The position numbers and the translations under genes are program-made. Positions 1-8,280 of a stretch of DNA of 64,000 nucleotides are shown piece by piece. Positions within the stretch are counted from its first letter, which is position 1; every line of letters begins with the position of its first letter. The notes under the pieces were generated by a model that saw only the letters and a list, made by a program, of their open reading frames with translations, did not search any database and was not told the origin of the DNA. The DNA lies in contig OY762224.2 in NCBI GenBank assembly GCA_963665265.2, positions 2,914,001 through 2,978,000 on the forward strand. The letters are read 5' to 3'. Source of the stretch: CAXXHQ01 sp963665265 (GTDB lineage Bacteria > Planctomycetota > Planctomycetia > Pirellulales > Thermoguttaceae).

Positions 1-249
1 GAAGCCGATGGAGCGGCGGACGGCGTCGGCATGTAGAACCACGTCGTGGCCGTTGATTCTTGCGTTGCCGGCGGTCGGTTTGAGCACGGTGCTGAGAATC
101 CGCAGGGCCGTAGTCTTTCCGGCGCCGTTCGGACCGAGAAGCCCGAAAATTTGCCCCGGTTTCGCTTCGAACGAAAGCCCGTCGAGCGCGGTTAAACGAC
201 CGCGTTTAACGTCTTCGTACTGCTTCGTTAATCCGTGAACGCTAATCAT
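1..249 (-). CDS. ABC transporter ATP-binding protein (N-terminal part)
   Basis: The first 83 codons are visible on the minus strand; the rest lies beyond the left edge. The protein begins MISVHGLTKQYEDV and carries a Walker A motif (GPNGAGKTT) around residue 40, preceded by the usual AxxGxSFEAKPGQIFGLL strand. This is the nucleotide-binding domain that energises an ABC importer or exporter at the cytoplasmic face of the membrane. The opening resembles NatA/CcmA-type exporter ATPases, in which the Walker A is preceded by 'IFGLLG'. The signature motif and Walker B are off the window, so the transported substrate cannot be inferred. Confidence 0.85.
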   Translation of the reverse strand, partial: MISVHGLTKQYEDVKRGRLTALDGLSFEAKPGQIFGLLGPNGAGKTTALRILSTVLKPTAGNARINGHDVVLHADAVRRSIGF

Positions 250-316
250 AGAGCGAAAGCGACGAGGAAAGTAATAAATGAGCGGGGGGAAACGCACGGG
301 AAATCTATACGAAATC

Positions 317-1396
317 TTACCTTACGTCGTTCGGCGAGGCGTCGTAAAGCTGATAAAAAACGTTCCTACGGCGAGGTTGGAATCCGATTTCCTGGATCAT
401 CCGACAAATATCAATCTCAGTCGCACGGAAGCAGGTTCCGGCCGCCGCGACGACGTTCTCTTCGATCATCACGCTACCGAAGTCATTTGCTCCAAAGGAC
501 ATAGCTAATTGTCCAATCGCGAGACCTTGCGTCACCCAACTAGCCTGAACGTTAAGAAAATTGTCCAGATACAATCTAGCGACGGCCAAGGTCTTCAAAT
601 AGTCGAAAACGCCCAGTTTGGGGGCATCTGCCAGTTGGGTATTGCCCGGCTGGAACGTCCAAGCGATAAAGGCGGTAAAACCGCCCGTTTCGTCCTGCAA
701 TTGTCTTAGTCGGTCTAGATGCTCGATTCGCTCGGCCAAAGTTTCGACATGACCGAACATCATAGTTGCCGAGCCCCGCCCGCCTAACTCATGCCATGCG
801 CGGCAAATCTCCAGCCAGCGGTCGGCCGACGCCTTGCCGGGGCTTACCAGTTGCCGGACGCGGTCGACGAGGATTTCAGCTCCGCCGCCTGGTAGGCTGC
901 CGAGGCCCGCCTTTTGCAGCCGACTTAAAACGGTCTTTACGTCGAGGTTCGACGTTTTGGCGATGTGTTCGATTTCGGGAGGGCCGAAGCCGTGAACGTT
1001 GACCGTCGGGAAATGCGATTTTAAGTCCGACAGCATCGCCTCGTACCAATCGACGCTGAGGTCCGGATGGAGGCCGCCTTGCAAGAGAATCTGATCGCCG
1101 CCGAGGGCGACAGTCTCACGAACTTTTTCGCGCAGTTCTTCTTGCGAAAGGACGTAACCGCGCGAATCGTCCGGCTTGCAGGAGAACGCGCAGAATTTGC
1201 AACCGCTGGTGCAGACGTTCGTGTAGTTGACGTTGCGATCGACGTTGTAGGTGCGGTGCGACTCGGGATGCAAACGGCGCGTGACGGCGTCGGCAGCGCG
1301 GCCGATCGAGGCCAGCTCATGGCTTTCGAGCAAGGAGAGGCCTTCTTGCGGCGTGATTCTTCGGCCGGCGATCGCTTTATCTAAAATGTTTTGCAT
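317..1396 (-). CDS. mqnC: Cyclic dehypoxanthinyl futalosine synthase (radical SAM)
   Basis: 359 residues, the normal length for MqnC. The radical-SAM [4Fe-4S] cluster motif CxxxCxxC is seen at C62, C66 and C69 (CTSGCKFC). Family blocks GGGAEIL, ATMMFGHVET and FIAWTFQPGNTQL follow; the last favours MqnC over its paralogue MqnE. Known role: it cyclises dehypoxanthine futalosine in the futalosine pathway to menaquinone, in the cytoplasm. It lies 23 bases downstream of mqnA on the same strand, so the two are very probably one transcript. The other mqn genes are not in the window. Confidence 0.93.
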   Translation of the reverse strand: MQNILDKAIAGRRITPQEGLSLLESHELASIGRAADAVTRRLHPESHRTYNVDRNVNYTNVCTSGCKFCAFSCKPDDSRGYVLSQEELREKVRETVALGGDQILLQGGLHPDLSVDWYEAMLSDLKSHFPTVNVHGFGPPEIEHIAKTSNLDVKTVLSRLQKAGLGSLPGGGAEILVDRVRQLVSPGKASADRWLEICRAWHELGGRGSATMMFGHVETLAERIEHLDRLRQLQDETGGFTAFIAWTFQPGNTQLADAPKLGVFDYLKTLAVARLYLDNFLNVQASWVTQGLAIGQLAMSFGANDFGSVMIEENVVAAAGTCFRATEIDICRMIQEIGFQPRRRNVFYQLYDASPNDVR

Positions 1397-1419
1397 AGAC
1401 GCAATAGGAACGCGATAAT

Positions 1420-2214
1420 TTATATTTCAAACGTCGCTGAACTGGGGAGTAAAGAATTCTTTTTCGCAAGCTCGAAAAAACGCGATAAACCGGCCTTTTG
1501 ACGTTCGCCGAAGCCAAATTTCAAATGATCGCGGAGGTAGGTTAACGCTTCTTCTTGCGAGATGCCGATTTTCGCGGCTTCGGCGGTCGCGATTTCTTCG
1601 AGCCGGTTTACGCCGTCGTCACGCGCGGCCGAAAGTCCGGCGACGAGCGAGCCGTCGTCGGGCGGGAGGTCTTTTCTCGCGATCCACAAGGCGAAGACGA
1701 ACGGAAGGCCGGTCCAACGGGTCCATTCTTCGCCCAAGTCCCAGACGAAGTTAAAATCGCCTGCCGGCCGAGTGATTCCTCGATCGCCGATTAAGAGCGT
1801 GGCGTCGGCCTCGACGGCGTTTATCTCGGCGTCCAAGGGGAGTTCGCATGTTGCGGGCGTTACGCCGAATCGCTCCCGGAGCAATATCTTCGTGAGCGCA
1901 ACGCTGGTGCGCGAGCCTTCGTCGAGGGCGAGCGTTTTAATTTCACTCGGCGGTACGCGGCCGAAAAGTTTTACGGAGAGGACCGGCCCGTCGCAGGCGA
2001 TGCAGGCGTCGGAAATGATTCGGTATCCGTCGCCGCGAAAGAACTCGACCGACGGAATCATCGCGACGTCGAGAGCACCCTCGGCGAGATCGCGGGCCAA
2101 ACGGCTCGGCGCCTCGACGATCACCTCGGCCTCGGGGAGGCGCTCGGCAAGTCGATGAATAAGGGGCTTGGCGTTCAGGTAGCAAACGGCCCCGATGCGG
2201 AGTTGTTTTGACAT
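1420..2214 (-). CDS. mqnA: Chorismate dehydratase (menaquinone, futalosine route)
   Basis: 264 residues from the ATG at 2214 (MSKQLRIGAVCYLNAKPL), preferred over an in-frame start 36 bases upstream because family members begin directly at the RIGxxxYLNxxPL strand. The fold is a periplasmic-binding-protein-like two-lobed domain; the conserved 'DVAMIPSVEF' and 'LLIGDRG' blocks are visible. Known role: it dehydrates chorismate to 3-enolpyruvylbenzoate, the first committed step of futalosine-dependent menaquinone synthesis. It leads an mqnA-mqnC pair. A TATAAT hexamer lies about 39 bases upstream of the start on the minus strand. Confidence 0.92.
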   Translation of the reverse strand: MSKQLRIGAVCYLNAKPLIHRLAERLPEAEVIVEAPSRLARDLAEGALDVAMIPSVEFFRGDGYRIISDACIACDGPVLSVKLFGRVPPSEIKTLALDEGSRTSVALTKILLRERFGVTPATCELPLDAEINAVEADATLLIGDRGITRPAGDFNFVWDLGEEWTRWTGLPFVFALWIARKDLPPDDGSLVAGLSAARDDGVNRLEEIATAEAAKIGISQEEALTYLRDHLKFGFGERQKAGLSRFFELAKKNSLLPSSATFEI

Positions 2215-2539
2215 AGTCGCGAGCGATGGGGTTCCGGATCGTTGAAACACGTATTATATGGTTTTGACGCAATTTGCAGCAGGCGCTCTCCGAGAGCCGT
2301 TCCGCAGGTGCGGTTTTACCGGACGCAGGGCGTGCTTTCTATGGAACAGTCACGGAACGCTGAGCGTGACTACTACTATAATCGTTCCAATCGGACCGGA
2401 AAACGACGCAGGGAATTCGGCAAGAAGGATGCGTTTTTGGTTTACGGCGCCGACCGAAAGCTAGATTTAGACATAGGGTTATCGCCGTTTTCGGCGGCGA
2501 ACCGAATAGTTTAACATCGCGGCTTTACCGAGCGGGATT
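2215..2539. other. Divergent intergenic region between mqnA and the AAA+ gene
   Basis: About 325 bases separate the two divergent genes. Apart from the TATAAT on the minus strand near 2255, no operator, RNA gene or plausible small gene was seen. Short ORFs here lack start signals and family likeness. Confidence 0.5.
2253..2258 (-). promoter_or_regulatory. Candidate -10 element for mqnA-mqnC
   Basis: On the minus strand the sequence reads TATAAT at 2258 down to 2253, about 39 bases before the mqnA start. No convincing -35 hexamer is seen at the right distance, so this is a weak promoter call. Confidence 0.3.
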
Positions 2540-4015
2540 ATGTCAAACGAGACGCATGACGATTTTTTGGCGAAACTGGCGAGCGGCGACGGAATAGCGC
2601 AGGTGGCCGCTTCGGCCCCTTCGCATGACGATGACGAAAACTCGCCCGACAAAAAGCTTGAGGCGATGTTGGCTCGCATTCAAAAGCTGGCGGTCAAAGA
2701 CGCCGAAGTATCGAACGAAACGCCGTCCTCGAACGACGAGCCGACGCGTTTGAAAAACGATTTCCTGCCGAAGGAGCCGGAGACGTTTCGCCAAGCGGGG
2801 CTGACCGACAGCGAGGTGGAGGCGTTGGCGTTGAAGTTTCTACTGGCGCGGGGCGACGCCTGCGGACGTGACGTGGCCGATCAAGTTAAATTGCCCTTCG
2901 TGCTCGTCGACGCTTTGCTGCGTGAATTGAAGAATCAACAGCTAGTTTGTCATCGAGGGTCGGCCCCGATGAACGACTTCCAGTATCAACTCACCGACTT
3001 AGGCCGAGAACGCGCGCGGCGCTATACGCAGCAATGCACGTATTTCGGGGCGGCTCCGGTCGCCTTGAGCGATTATATCGAGAGCGTCGCCGCTCAGTCG
3101 CTCACTTCGCAGCATCCGTCGGCCGAGGATCTGCATCGCGCCTTCGCAGATTTGGTGCTAAATAAAAAAATGCTCGATCGGCTCGGACCGGCGATTAACT
3201 CCGGACGCGGGCTGTTTCTGTTCGGCCCTCCCGGCAACGGCAAAACGAGCGTGGCTGAGCGGGTGACCGAATCGTTCGGCAAATACATTTGGATTCCTCG
3301 CGCGGTCGGCATCGACGGCGAAATCATTCGCGTGTTCGATTCGGTCGTTCATGTCGAGGCGCCGTTGCCTGGTTCGCAAAGTCTGCTCGATCAAAGCAAG
3401 ATCGACCGGCGCTGGGTCCGCATTCGTCGTCCCACGGTCGTGGCCGGCGGCGAATTGACGATGTCACAGTTGGAAGTGTCGATAAACGCGACGACCGGCA
3501 TTTGCGAAGCCCCGTTGCAGCTAAAGAGTAATTGCGGCACTTTAGTCATCGACGACTTCGGTCGGCAACGGATGCGAATTGACGAGTTGTTGAATCGCTG
3601 GATCGTGCCGTTGGAAAAACGTTACGACTTTCTCAGTTTGCCGAACGGAAAGAAGATCAGCGTGCCGTTCGATCAGTTGATCGTCTTTTCGACGAATTTG
3701 GAGCCGCGCGATTTGGTCGATGAGGCGTTTTTACGCCGCATTCCGTACAAGATCGAAGTGATCGATCCGACCGAAGAAGAGTTTCGCGAGCTGTTCCGGA
3801 TCATGGCTCCGCAACTCGGCATGAAGTACGACGAAGGGCCGATTAGTTATCTGATCGAAACGCATTACAAAAAGGTCAATAGACCGTTTCGATTCTGCCA
3901 GCCGCGCGACTTGCTCTTGCAGGTCCGAAACTATTGCGTCTATTACGACCGCCCTATGGAGCTGAGCGATGATTTCTTCGACAAGGCCGTGGAGAACTAC
4001 TTTGCGGTGATGTAA
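2540..4015 (+). CDS. MoxR-like AAA+ ATPase with N-terminal helix-turn-helix-like segment
   Basis: 491 residues. An acidic, poorly conserved first 80 residues is followed by a winged-helix-like stretch (about 90-160: LTDSEVEALALKFLLARG to YQLTDLGRERAR). An AAA+ core follows, with Walker A at 229-237 (GPPGNGKTS) and Walker B at 334-340 (TLVIDDF), then a sensor-1-like FSTN and an LRRIPYKIEV region. This architecture recurs in planctomycetes as an uncharacterised 'ATPase with chaperone activity'. The role is presumably ATP-driven remodelling of an unknown protein partner, in the cytoplasm. No VWA-domain partner, which often accompanies MoxR ATPases, is encoded nearby. Confidence 0.8.
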   Translation: MSNETHDDFLAKLASGDGIAQVAASAPSHDDDENSPDKKLEAMLARIQKLAVKDAEVSNETPSSNDEPTRLKNDFLPKEPETFRQAGLTDSEVEALALKFLLARGDACGRDVADQVKLPFVLVDALLRELKNQQLVCHRGSAPMNDFQYQLTDLGRERARRYTQQCTYFGAAPVALSDYIESVAAQSLTSQHPSAEDLHRAFADLVLNKKMLDRLGPAINSGRGLFLFGPPGNGKTSVAERVTESFGKYIWIPRAVGIDGEIIRVFDSVVHVEAPLPGSQSLLDQSKIDRRWVRIRRPTVVAGGELTMSQLEVSINATTGICEAPLQLKSNCGTLVIDDFGRQRMRIDELLNRWIVPLEKRYDFLSLPNGKKISVPFDQLIVFSTNLEPRDLVDEAFLRRIPYKIEVIDPTEEEFRELFRIMAPQLGMKYDEGPISYLIETHYKKVNRPFRFCQPRDLLLQVRNYCVYYDRPMELSDDFFDKAVENYFAVM

Positions 4016-4390
4016 GCGTACGTAGGGCGTGGGGCATAGGGGGGCCGCGATTCCGCAGCACTTTTGATTTTGCGACGGGGCAGATCTGTTCGTTTGCCGA
4101 GGAGACTTCAGAAATGGAGAAGATTGGCGGGACTTCGCCCCACCTTCAAGGCGGAATAATGTCAGATTTAGTCGTCTAAAATAGTATTTTCCCGTCATGC
4201 GGTTTAGTGCGGCGATTCAGCTTGATAATGAGACTCTATCTCATTAATATAGGTACATGCTTTCTTCGGGGACGAATCGCCACGGGAGTCGTCGAGGAGA
4301 GCGCCGCATCTGGATTACGGCGTCGCGCGGCGGACTCGCAACCGTCGCGCGACGCTTCTCCCCGCCGATGTTTTCCCGCCGAGCGAACGC
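4016..4390. other. Intergenic region upstream of the DtxR-type regulator
   Basis: About 375 bases without a gene. Just after the AAA+ stop it holds degenerate GTAGGGCGTGGGGCATAGGG, related to the heptad array at 5055. Near its centre is the promoter-operator described separately at 4222-4250. The 140 bases between that promoter and the ATG at 4391 show no recognised element and would form an unusually long leader. Confidence 0.5.
4222..4250 (+). promoter_or_regulatory. Sigma-70-like promoter with a palindromic operator in the spacer
   Basis: A -35-like TTGATA (4222-4227) and a -10-like TAATAT (4245-4250) are separated by exactly 17 bases. The spacer is filled by an inverted repeat: TAATGAGA (4226-4233), five bases, TCTCATTA (4239-4246). 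The half-sites are perfect complements. The layout TGAGACT-C-TATCTCA resembles the 7-1-7 operators of Fur-superfamily and metalloregulator boxes. The nearest downstream gene encodes a DtxR/MntR-type regulator, which suggests metal-responsive autoregulation. That link is inference. Confidence 0.6.
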
Positions 4391-5062
4391 ATGAGAACGC
4401 CCACCGTCGAAAATTATTTGCGTGTGATTTATGAACTCGGCGAAGAGGCAGGCAAGCCGACCGTTTCGACCGGCGCCGTGGCCAAGCAATTAAAGATCGC
4501 TCAGGCCACGGCCACGGTGGCTTTTCAACGCTTGGCGTCCGACGGTTACGTTAAATACGTCGCCTATCGCGGAGCGGAACTGACGAGGGAGGGGAGGGGA
4601 GTCGCTTTGCAAACATTGCGTTCGCATCGGCTCATTGAGTTGTTTTTGCACCGATCGCTGAACTTAACGTGGGCTGAAACTCACGAACAATCGCAATACA
4701 TTGAGCATAGCGTTTCGCCTTGGCTGCTCGAAAAAATCGATTCTTATTTGGATTGTCCGCGTTTTGGCATTCACGGCGATCCTATTCCGTCGGCCGAAGG
4801 GCGTCTGCCTGAAAACGACGTTAGTTCGCTTGCCGAGCTTCCGCCGGGCGCCTCGTTCACGCTTTGTCGGATTATCGGACGGACACCGAACTTCTTACGA
4901 CATATTCAAGAATTGGGGTTTGCCGTGGGAGTTTGCGGAACCGTTTGCGACCGCTTGGACGAATCCGGCCCGATGACCATTTGCATGGGGGGAGTGCGGC
5001 GGGAGTTATGCCGACATGTTGCGGAAAAATTGCTTGTTCGGTCTGAAGCGGGGAGGGCATAG
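4391..5062 (+). CDS. DtxR/MntR-family metal-dependent transcriptional regulator
   Basis: 223 residues. An N-terminal winged helix (residues 1-65, starting TPTVENYLRVIYEL, with the recognition region QATATVAFQRLASDGYV) is followed by a dimerisation and metal-binding segment (about 66-140: SHRLIELFLHRSL, HEQSQYIEHSVSPWLLEKI). A FeoA/SH3-like C-terminal domain (about 148-215) completes the protein. This is the full three-domain DtxR/IdeR layout. Known role: a Fe(II)- or Mn(II)-activated repressor of metal uptake genes. Here there is no adjacent transporter; the nearest upstream element is an inverted-repeat promoter at 4222-4250. The TAG stop is formed by the first units of the GGGCATA tandem array, so repeat growth may have set the C-terminus. 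Confidence 0.88.
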   Translation: MRTPTVENYLRVIYELGEEAGKPTVSTGAVAKQLKIAQATATVAFQRLASDGYVKYVAYRGAELTREGRGVALQTLRSHRLIELFLHRSLNLTWAETHEQSQYIEHSVSPWLLEKIDSYLDCPRFGIHGDPIPSAEGRLPENDVSSLAELPPGASFTLCRIIGRTPNFLRHIQELGFAVGVCGTVCDRLDESGPMTICMGGVRRELCRHVAEKLLVRSEAGRA

Positions 5063-5117
5063 GGCATAGGGCATAGGGCATAGGGCATAGGGCATAGGGC
5101 ATAGGGCATAGGGCATA
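5055..5117 (+). repeat. (GGGCATA)9 tandem heptanucleotide array
   Basis: Nine perfect GGGCATA units overlap the last codons and the TAG stop of the DtxR-type gene. Four or more GGG runs with 4-base loops fit the G-quadruplex consensus on the plus strand. Seven is not a multiple of three, so every minus-strand frame reads the same heptapeptide (LCPMPYA), which explains spurious ORFs there. Confidence 0.97.
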
Positions 5118-5191
5118 GGCGCGGGTTGCCGATAGACGGAGACGGGGAATATCTTGCATCGGTTGGGGCAATTTTCAATGGAATGGGCAAT

Positions 5192-5219
5192 TTGCGCCGC
5201 CCTGCGGAATAGTTATACT
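5192..5219 (+). promoter_or_regulatory. Candidate promoter for the GH51 gene
   Basis: TTGCGC (5192-5197) and TATACT (5214-5219) are separated by 16 bases, about 70 bases upstream of the ATG at 5288. The match is moderate and rests on sequence only. Confidence 0.35.
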
Positions 5220-5287
5220 TATTTCTTCCGATTAATTGTTGGTATTTCTGCCGTTCGGCTTTCCCTTTTTCACTTCAAGAGCGAAAC

Positions 5288-7948
5288 ATGACTCAACGCA
5301 CTCTGCTTGCCGCCATTTTTTTGGCTGTTTTCTCGCTATTTTGTTTGCCCGCATTCGCCGCAGATGACGACTCGAATGGCGCCAAGGCTCAGCCTGCGGC
5401 GGAGCAGGGCGATGACGCAGCCGCAAACGACGAGAAGACCGCAGAGAAGGCGGCCGACAAAAAGTCCGACGAAAAAGCGACGGAAAAATCGGCCAAGTCG
5501 AGCGCCAAAAAAGCCGAACCAATCGCCGCTCCCGCAACGGTGAAAATCAGTTCCTCGCAGTCGAAAGAGATTAGTCCCGATTTGTTCGGCATTTTCTTCG
5601 AGGACATCAATTACGCCGCCGACGGCGGGCTTTACGCCGAGTTAGTGCAGAACCGTTCGTTCGAGTATTCGGAAAAAGATACTCGCAATCGGCGTAGGGA
5701 AGACAAATGGAACTCGTTGACCGCTTGGTCGTTAGTCGCTCTCGGCGAAGGAAAAGGAAAGCTTGCCGTCGACAAGTCCGAGCCGATTCACGCGAACAAT
5801 CCGCACTACGCCGTAGTGACGGTTGAGAAGGCGGGCGAGGGCGTCGGAATGGCGAACTCCGGATTTGACGGCGTGCCTGTCGTGCTTGCCGAAAGATACG
5901 ATCTATCGTTCTTCGCTCGTCAGACGGCCGGCGCCGCCGCCCCGGTCGTCGTGCGTCTCGTGGCCAAGTCGGGCAACGTGATCGCCGAAGCGAAGTTCCC
6001 CGCGCTCACCAACAAATGGCAAAAATACACGGCCGTGCTTTCGGTTCTCGCCGATTCGGCCGACGCCAAGCTTGTCGTGTTGGCGAACGGAGAAGGGACT
6101 TACGATTTCGACGTCGTGTCGTTGTTCCCGCAACGTACGTTCAAGAATCATGCGAACGGATTGCGGGCTGACCTGGCTCAGACGATCGCCGCGATAAAGC
6201 CGAAATTTGTTCGGTTTCCCGGCGGTTGCTTAGCGCACGGTTACGGACTGGAAAACATCTATTGTTGGAAGGACACGATCGGGCCGATCGAGCAGCGCAA
6301 AGAGCAGTTCAATATTTGGAATTACCATCAGACGGTCGGACTCGGCTACTTTGAATACTTCCAATTCTGCGAGGATATCGACGCCACGCCGTTGCCGGTG
6401 CTTGCGGCCGGCGTTTGCTGCCAAAACTCGCCGGGCGGTCAGCATTGCATTCCGATGAAGGATATGCCCGCCTACGTTCAAGACGTTTTGGACTTGGTCG
6501 AATACGCTAACGGGCCGGAGACTTCGACTTGGGGCGCCAAGCGCGCCGCGGCCGGTCATCCGAAACCGTTCAATTTGAAGTATCTCGGCATCGGGAACGA
6601 GGATTTGCAGTCTGAGGGTTTCCGCGAACGTTTTGAGATGATCATGAAGGCCGTTCAGGCCAAGTATCCTGACATTATCGTCGTCGGCACGGTCGGACCG
6701 TTTTCTTCGGGCGAGGATTTTGATCTGGGCTGGAAGTTCGCCAATAAGCTCAATATTCCGATGGTGGACGAACACTATTACAACGCCCCCGATTGGTTCT
6801 TGGCGAATTTGAATCGTTATGATTCTTACGACCGCAGTCGATCGAAAGTCTATTTGGGCGAATACGCCTCGAAGGGAAACACTTTGTATAACGCGCTGGC
6901 CGAGGCGGCATATATGACCGCGTTGGAACGTAACGGCGACGTCGTGCGACTCGCTTCGTACGCGCCGCTGCTCGGTAAAGACCGTCATACTCAATGGAAT
7001 CCGAATTTAATCTATTTCACCAACGACGTGGTCGTTCCGACGGTTAATTATTATGTGCAAAAGCTATTCGGGCAGAACGCCGGTCAAACCTACTTGCCGA
7101 CCGAAGTGACCTATACGGCCGCCGAGCGCACGGCGAACAAGGCCGGCGTTTTCCTCGGCGCCTGGAATACGGAAGTTGAATATAAGGATCTGGTCGTCAC
7201 CGTCGGCGATAAGAAAGTCGTTGACGAGCAGCTCGATAAAGAGGCGAAGAATTGGAAAGCGACGAGCGGTAAATGGGAAACGAAGGACGGCGTTTACCGT
7301 CAGACGTCGAACGCCGCGCCGGCCGTCTCCGTATGCAAAACGCAGTTTGAAGCGAAAAAATACGTCGTTACCGTCAAAGCGAAGAAGACCGGCGGGGCGG
7401 AAGGATTCCTCATCGGATTCGGTCCGGTTGACGGCGGAGACGATTATTGGTGGAACGTCGGCGGCTGGGGAAACGTCTCGAGCGCCGTTCAAAAAGGAAA
7501 CGGTCCGCAAAATCGCGGCGTCATCGGCGAGCAAGTGAAATGCAAGGTTGAAAAAGAGAAGTGGTATGACGTGAAGATTGAAGTCGACGGCAGAAAAATT
7601 AAGTGCTACCTCGACGATAAACTGATTCAAGAGATCGTCGATCAATCGGGCGACGTCTTCGCCGCTTCGACCGTGAAAGACAAAGAGACGGGCGACGTGA
7701 TCGTGAAGATCGTCAACGTTTCACCGGTTCGCGCCGCGGCGGAGATCGAGTTGGACTTGGCCGACTTCAATCCGAAGGCGACGAAAACGGTCATGTCGGG
7801 CGATCCGAAAGCGCTCAACACGTTCCCGACGCCGCTGACCGTCGAGCCGAAAACGTCGTCGATTACGGTCGATAAGAAGTTTAAATACTCGGCGCCTCCG
7901 TACTCGTTTACGGTCATCCGCATCTCGCCGAAGAAGGCGGAAAAGTAA
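5288..7948 (+). CDS. Secreted alpha-L-arabinofuranosidase, GH51, with accessory domains
   Basis: 886 residues. A signal peptide (residues 1-24, cleavage after AFA) leads into a low-complexity Asp/Glu/Lys/Ala linker (25-80). The GH51 start block DLFGIFFEDINYAADGGLYAE follows, then a CBM4_9-like jelly roll (about 145-275) and the TIM barrel. The acid/base is E438 (GIGNE) and the likely nucleophile is E525 (LGEYA). The C-terminal beta-sandwich is interrupted by a concanavalin-like segment (about 645-785: NWKATSGKWETKDG to KIKCYLDDKLI) of the kind seen in DUF1080 proteins. Known role: it removes terminal arabinofuranosyl groups from arabinan or arabinoxylan. GH51 enzymes are often about 500-660 residues, so this one is enlarged. 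Likely exported; anchoring is not evident. Confidence 0.9.
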   Translation: MTQRTLLAAIFLAVFSLFCLPAFAADDDSNGAKAQPAAEQGDDAAANDEKTAEKAADKKSDEKATEKSAKSSAKKAEPIAAPATVKISSSQSKEISPDLFGIFFEDINYAADGGLYAELVQNRSFEYSEKDTRNRRREDKWNSLTAWSLVALGEGKGKLAVDKSEPIHANNPHYAVVTVEKAGEGVGMANSGFDGVPVVLAERYDLSFFARQTAGAAAPVVVRLVAKSGNVIAEAKFPALTNKWQKYTAVLSVLADSADAKLVVLANGEGTYDFDVVSLFPQRTFKNHANGLRADLAQTIAAIKPKFVRFPGGCLAHGYGLENIYCWKDTIGPIEQRKEQFNIWNYHQTVGLGYFEYFQFCEDIDATPLPVLAAGVCCQNSPGGQHCIPMKDMPAYVQDVLDLVEYANGPETSTWGAKRAAAGHPKPFNLKYLGIGNEDLQSEGFRERFEMIMKAVQAKYPDIIVVGTVGPFSSGEDFDLGWKFANKLNIPMVDEHYYNAPDWFLANLNRYDSYDRSRSKVYLGEYASKGNTLYNALAEAAYMTALERNGDVVRLASYAPLLGKDRHTQWNPNLIYFTNDVVVPTVNYYVQKLFGQNAGQTYLPTEVTYTAAERTANKAGVFLGAWNTEVEYKDLVVTVGDKKVVDEQLDKEAKNWKATSGKWETKDGVYRQTSNAAPAVSVCKTQFEAKKYVVTVKAKKTGGAEGFLIGFGPVDGGDDYWWNVGGWGNVSSAVQKGNGPQNRGVIGEQVKCKVEKEKWYDVKIEVDGRKIKCYLDDKLIQEIVDQSGDVFAASTVKDKETGDVIVKIVNVSPVRAAAEIELDLADFNPKATKTVMSGDPKALNTFPTPLTVEPKTSSITVDKKFKYSAPPYSFTVIRISPKKAEK

Positions 7949-7978
7949 AACGTCTTAAAACACGTAGGTTGAAAATGA

Positions 7979-8013
7979 AAAGGCCGCGGAGGAGTATCTT
8001 CCGCGGCCTTTCG
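7979..8013 (+). terminator. Rho-independent terminator after the GH51 gene
   Basis: A perfect 10-bp stem AGGCCGCGGA / TCCGCGGCCT flanks an 11-base loop (7981-8010) and is followed by TTTCG. A preceding AAAA tract makes it usable from both sides. Confidence 0.75.
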
Positions 8014-8050
8014 CTTTGAAAGTGATCTGCGCGCGCCGGTAAAAAAGTAT

Positions 8051-8097
8051 TCCTTGGGCTATCGCCCAAGGCTTTAATATGCCGTCCCTTTCGGGAC
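8051..8097. repeat. Two adjacent REP-like hairpins
   Basis: CCTTGGGC-TATC-GCCCAAGG is followed 15 bases later by GTCCC-TTTC-GGGAC. Style and spacing resemble the hairpin modules around the RAYT gene at 59-61.7 kb, though the sequences differ. Function unknown. Confidence 0.5.
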
Positions 8098-8172
8098 TCG
8101 GAAGAGCGATTTCCGGATTCAAATGAATTGCGGTGGGAATCAGGGATACGCTTTATGCTTGTCGAAAAAAAT

Positions 8173-8205
8173 AGCCTCTCCGTTTTGGGAGAGGCTTTTT
8201 GATTT
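8173..8205. terminator. Bidirectional terminator, mainly for ilvD
   Basis: Stem AGCCTCTCC / GGAGAGGCT (8173-8181 with 8188-8196). It is followed by TTTTTGATTTTT on the plus strand and, on the minus strand, by ATTTTTTT. It lies 80 bases past the ilvD stop. Confidence 0.75.
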
Positions 8206-8280
8206 TTACTCAACGGCGGTTGAAAAGATGAGGGCGTTTAGGCGACAATCATCCCTCATCCTTCCGCTTTCATCTATTCG

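Noticed and set aside
4872..5190. Minus-strand ORFs with repeated LCPMPYA peptides
   Set aside because: They result from translating the GGGCATA array; since seven is not divisible by three, all frames give the same peptide. The opposite-strand gene is well supported.
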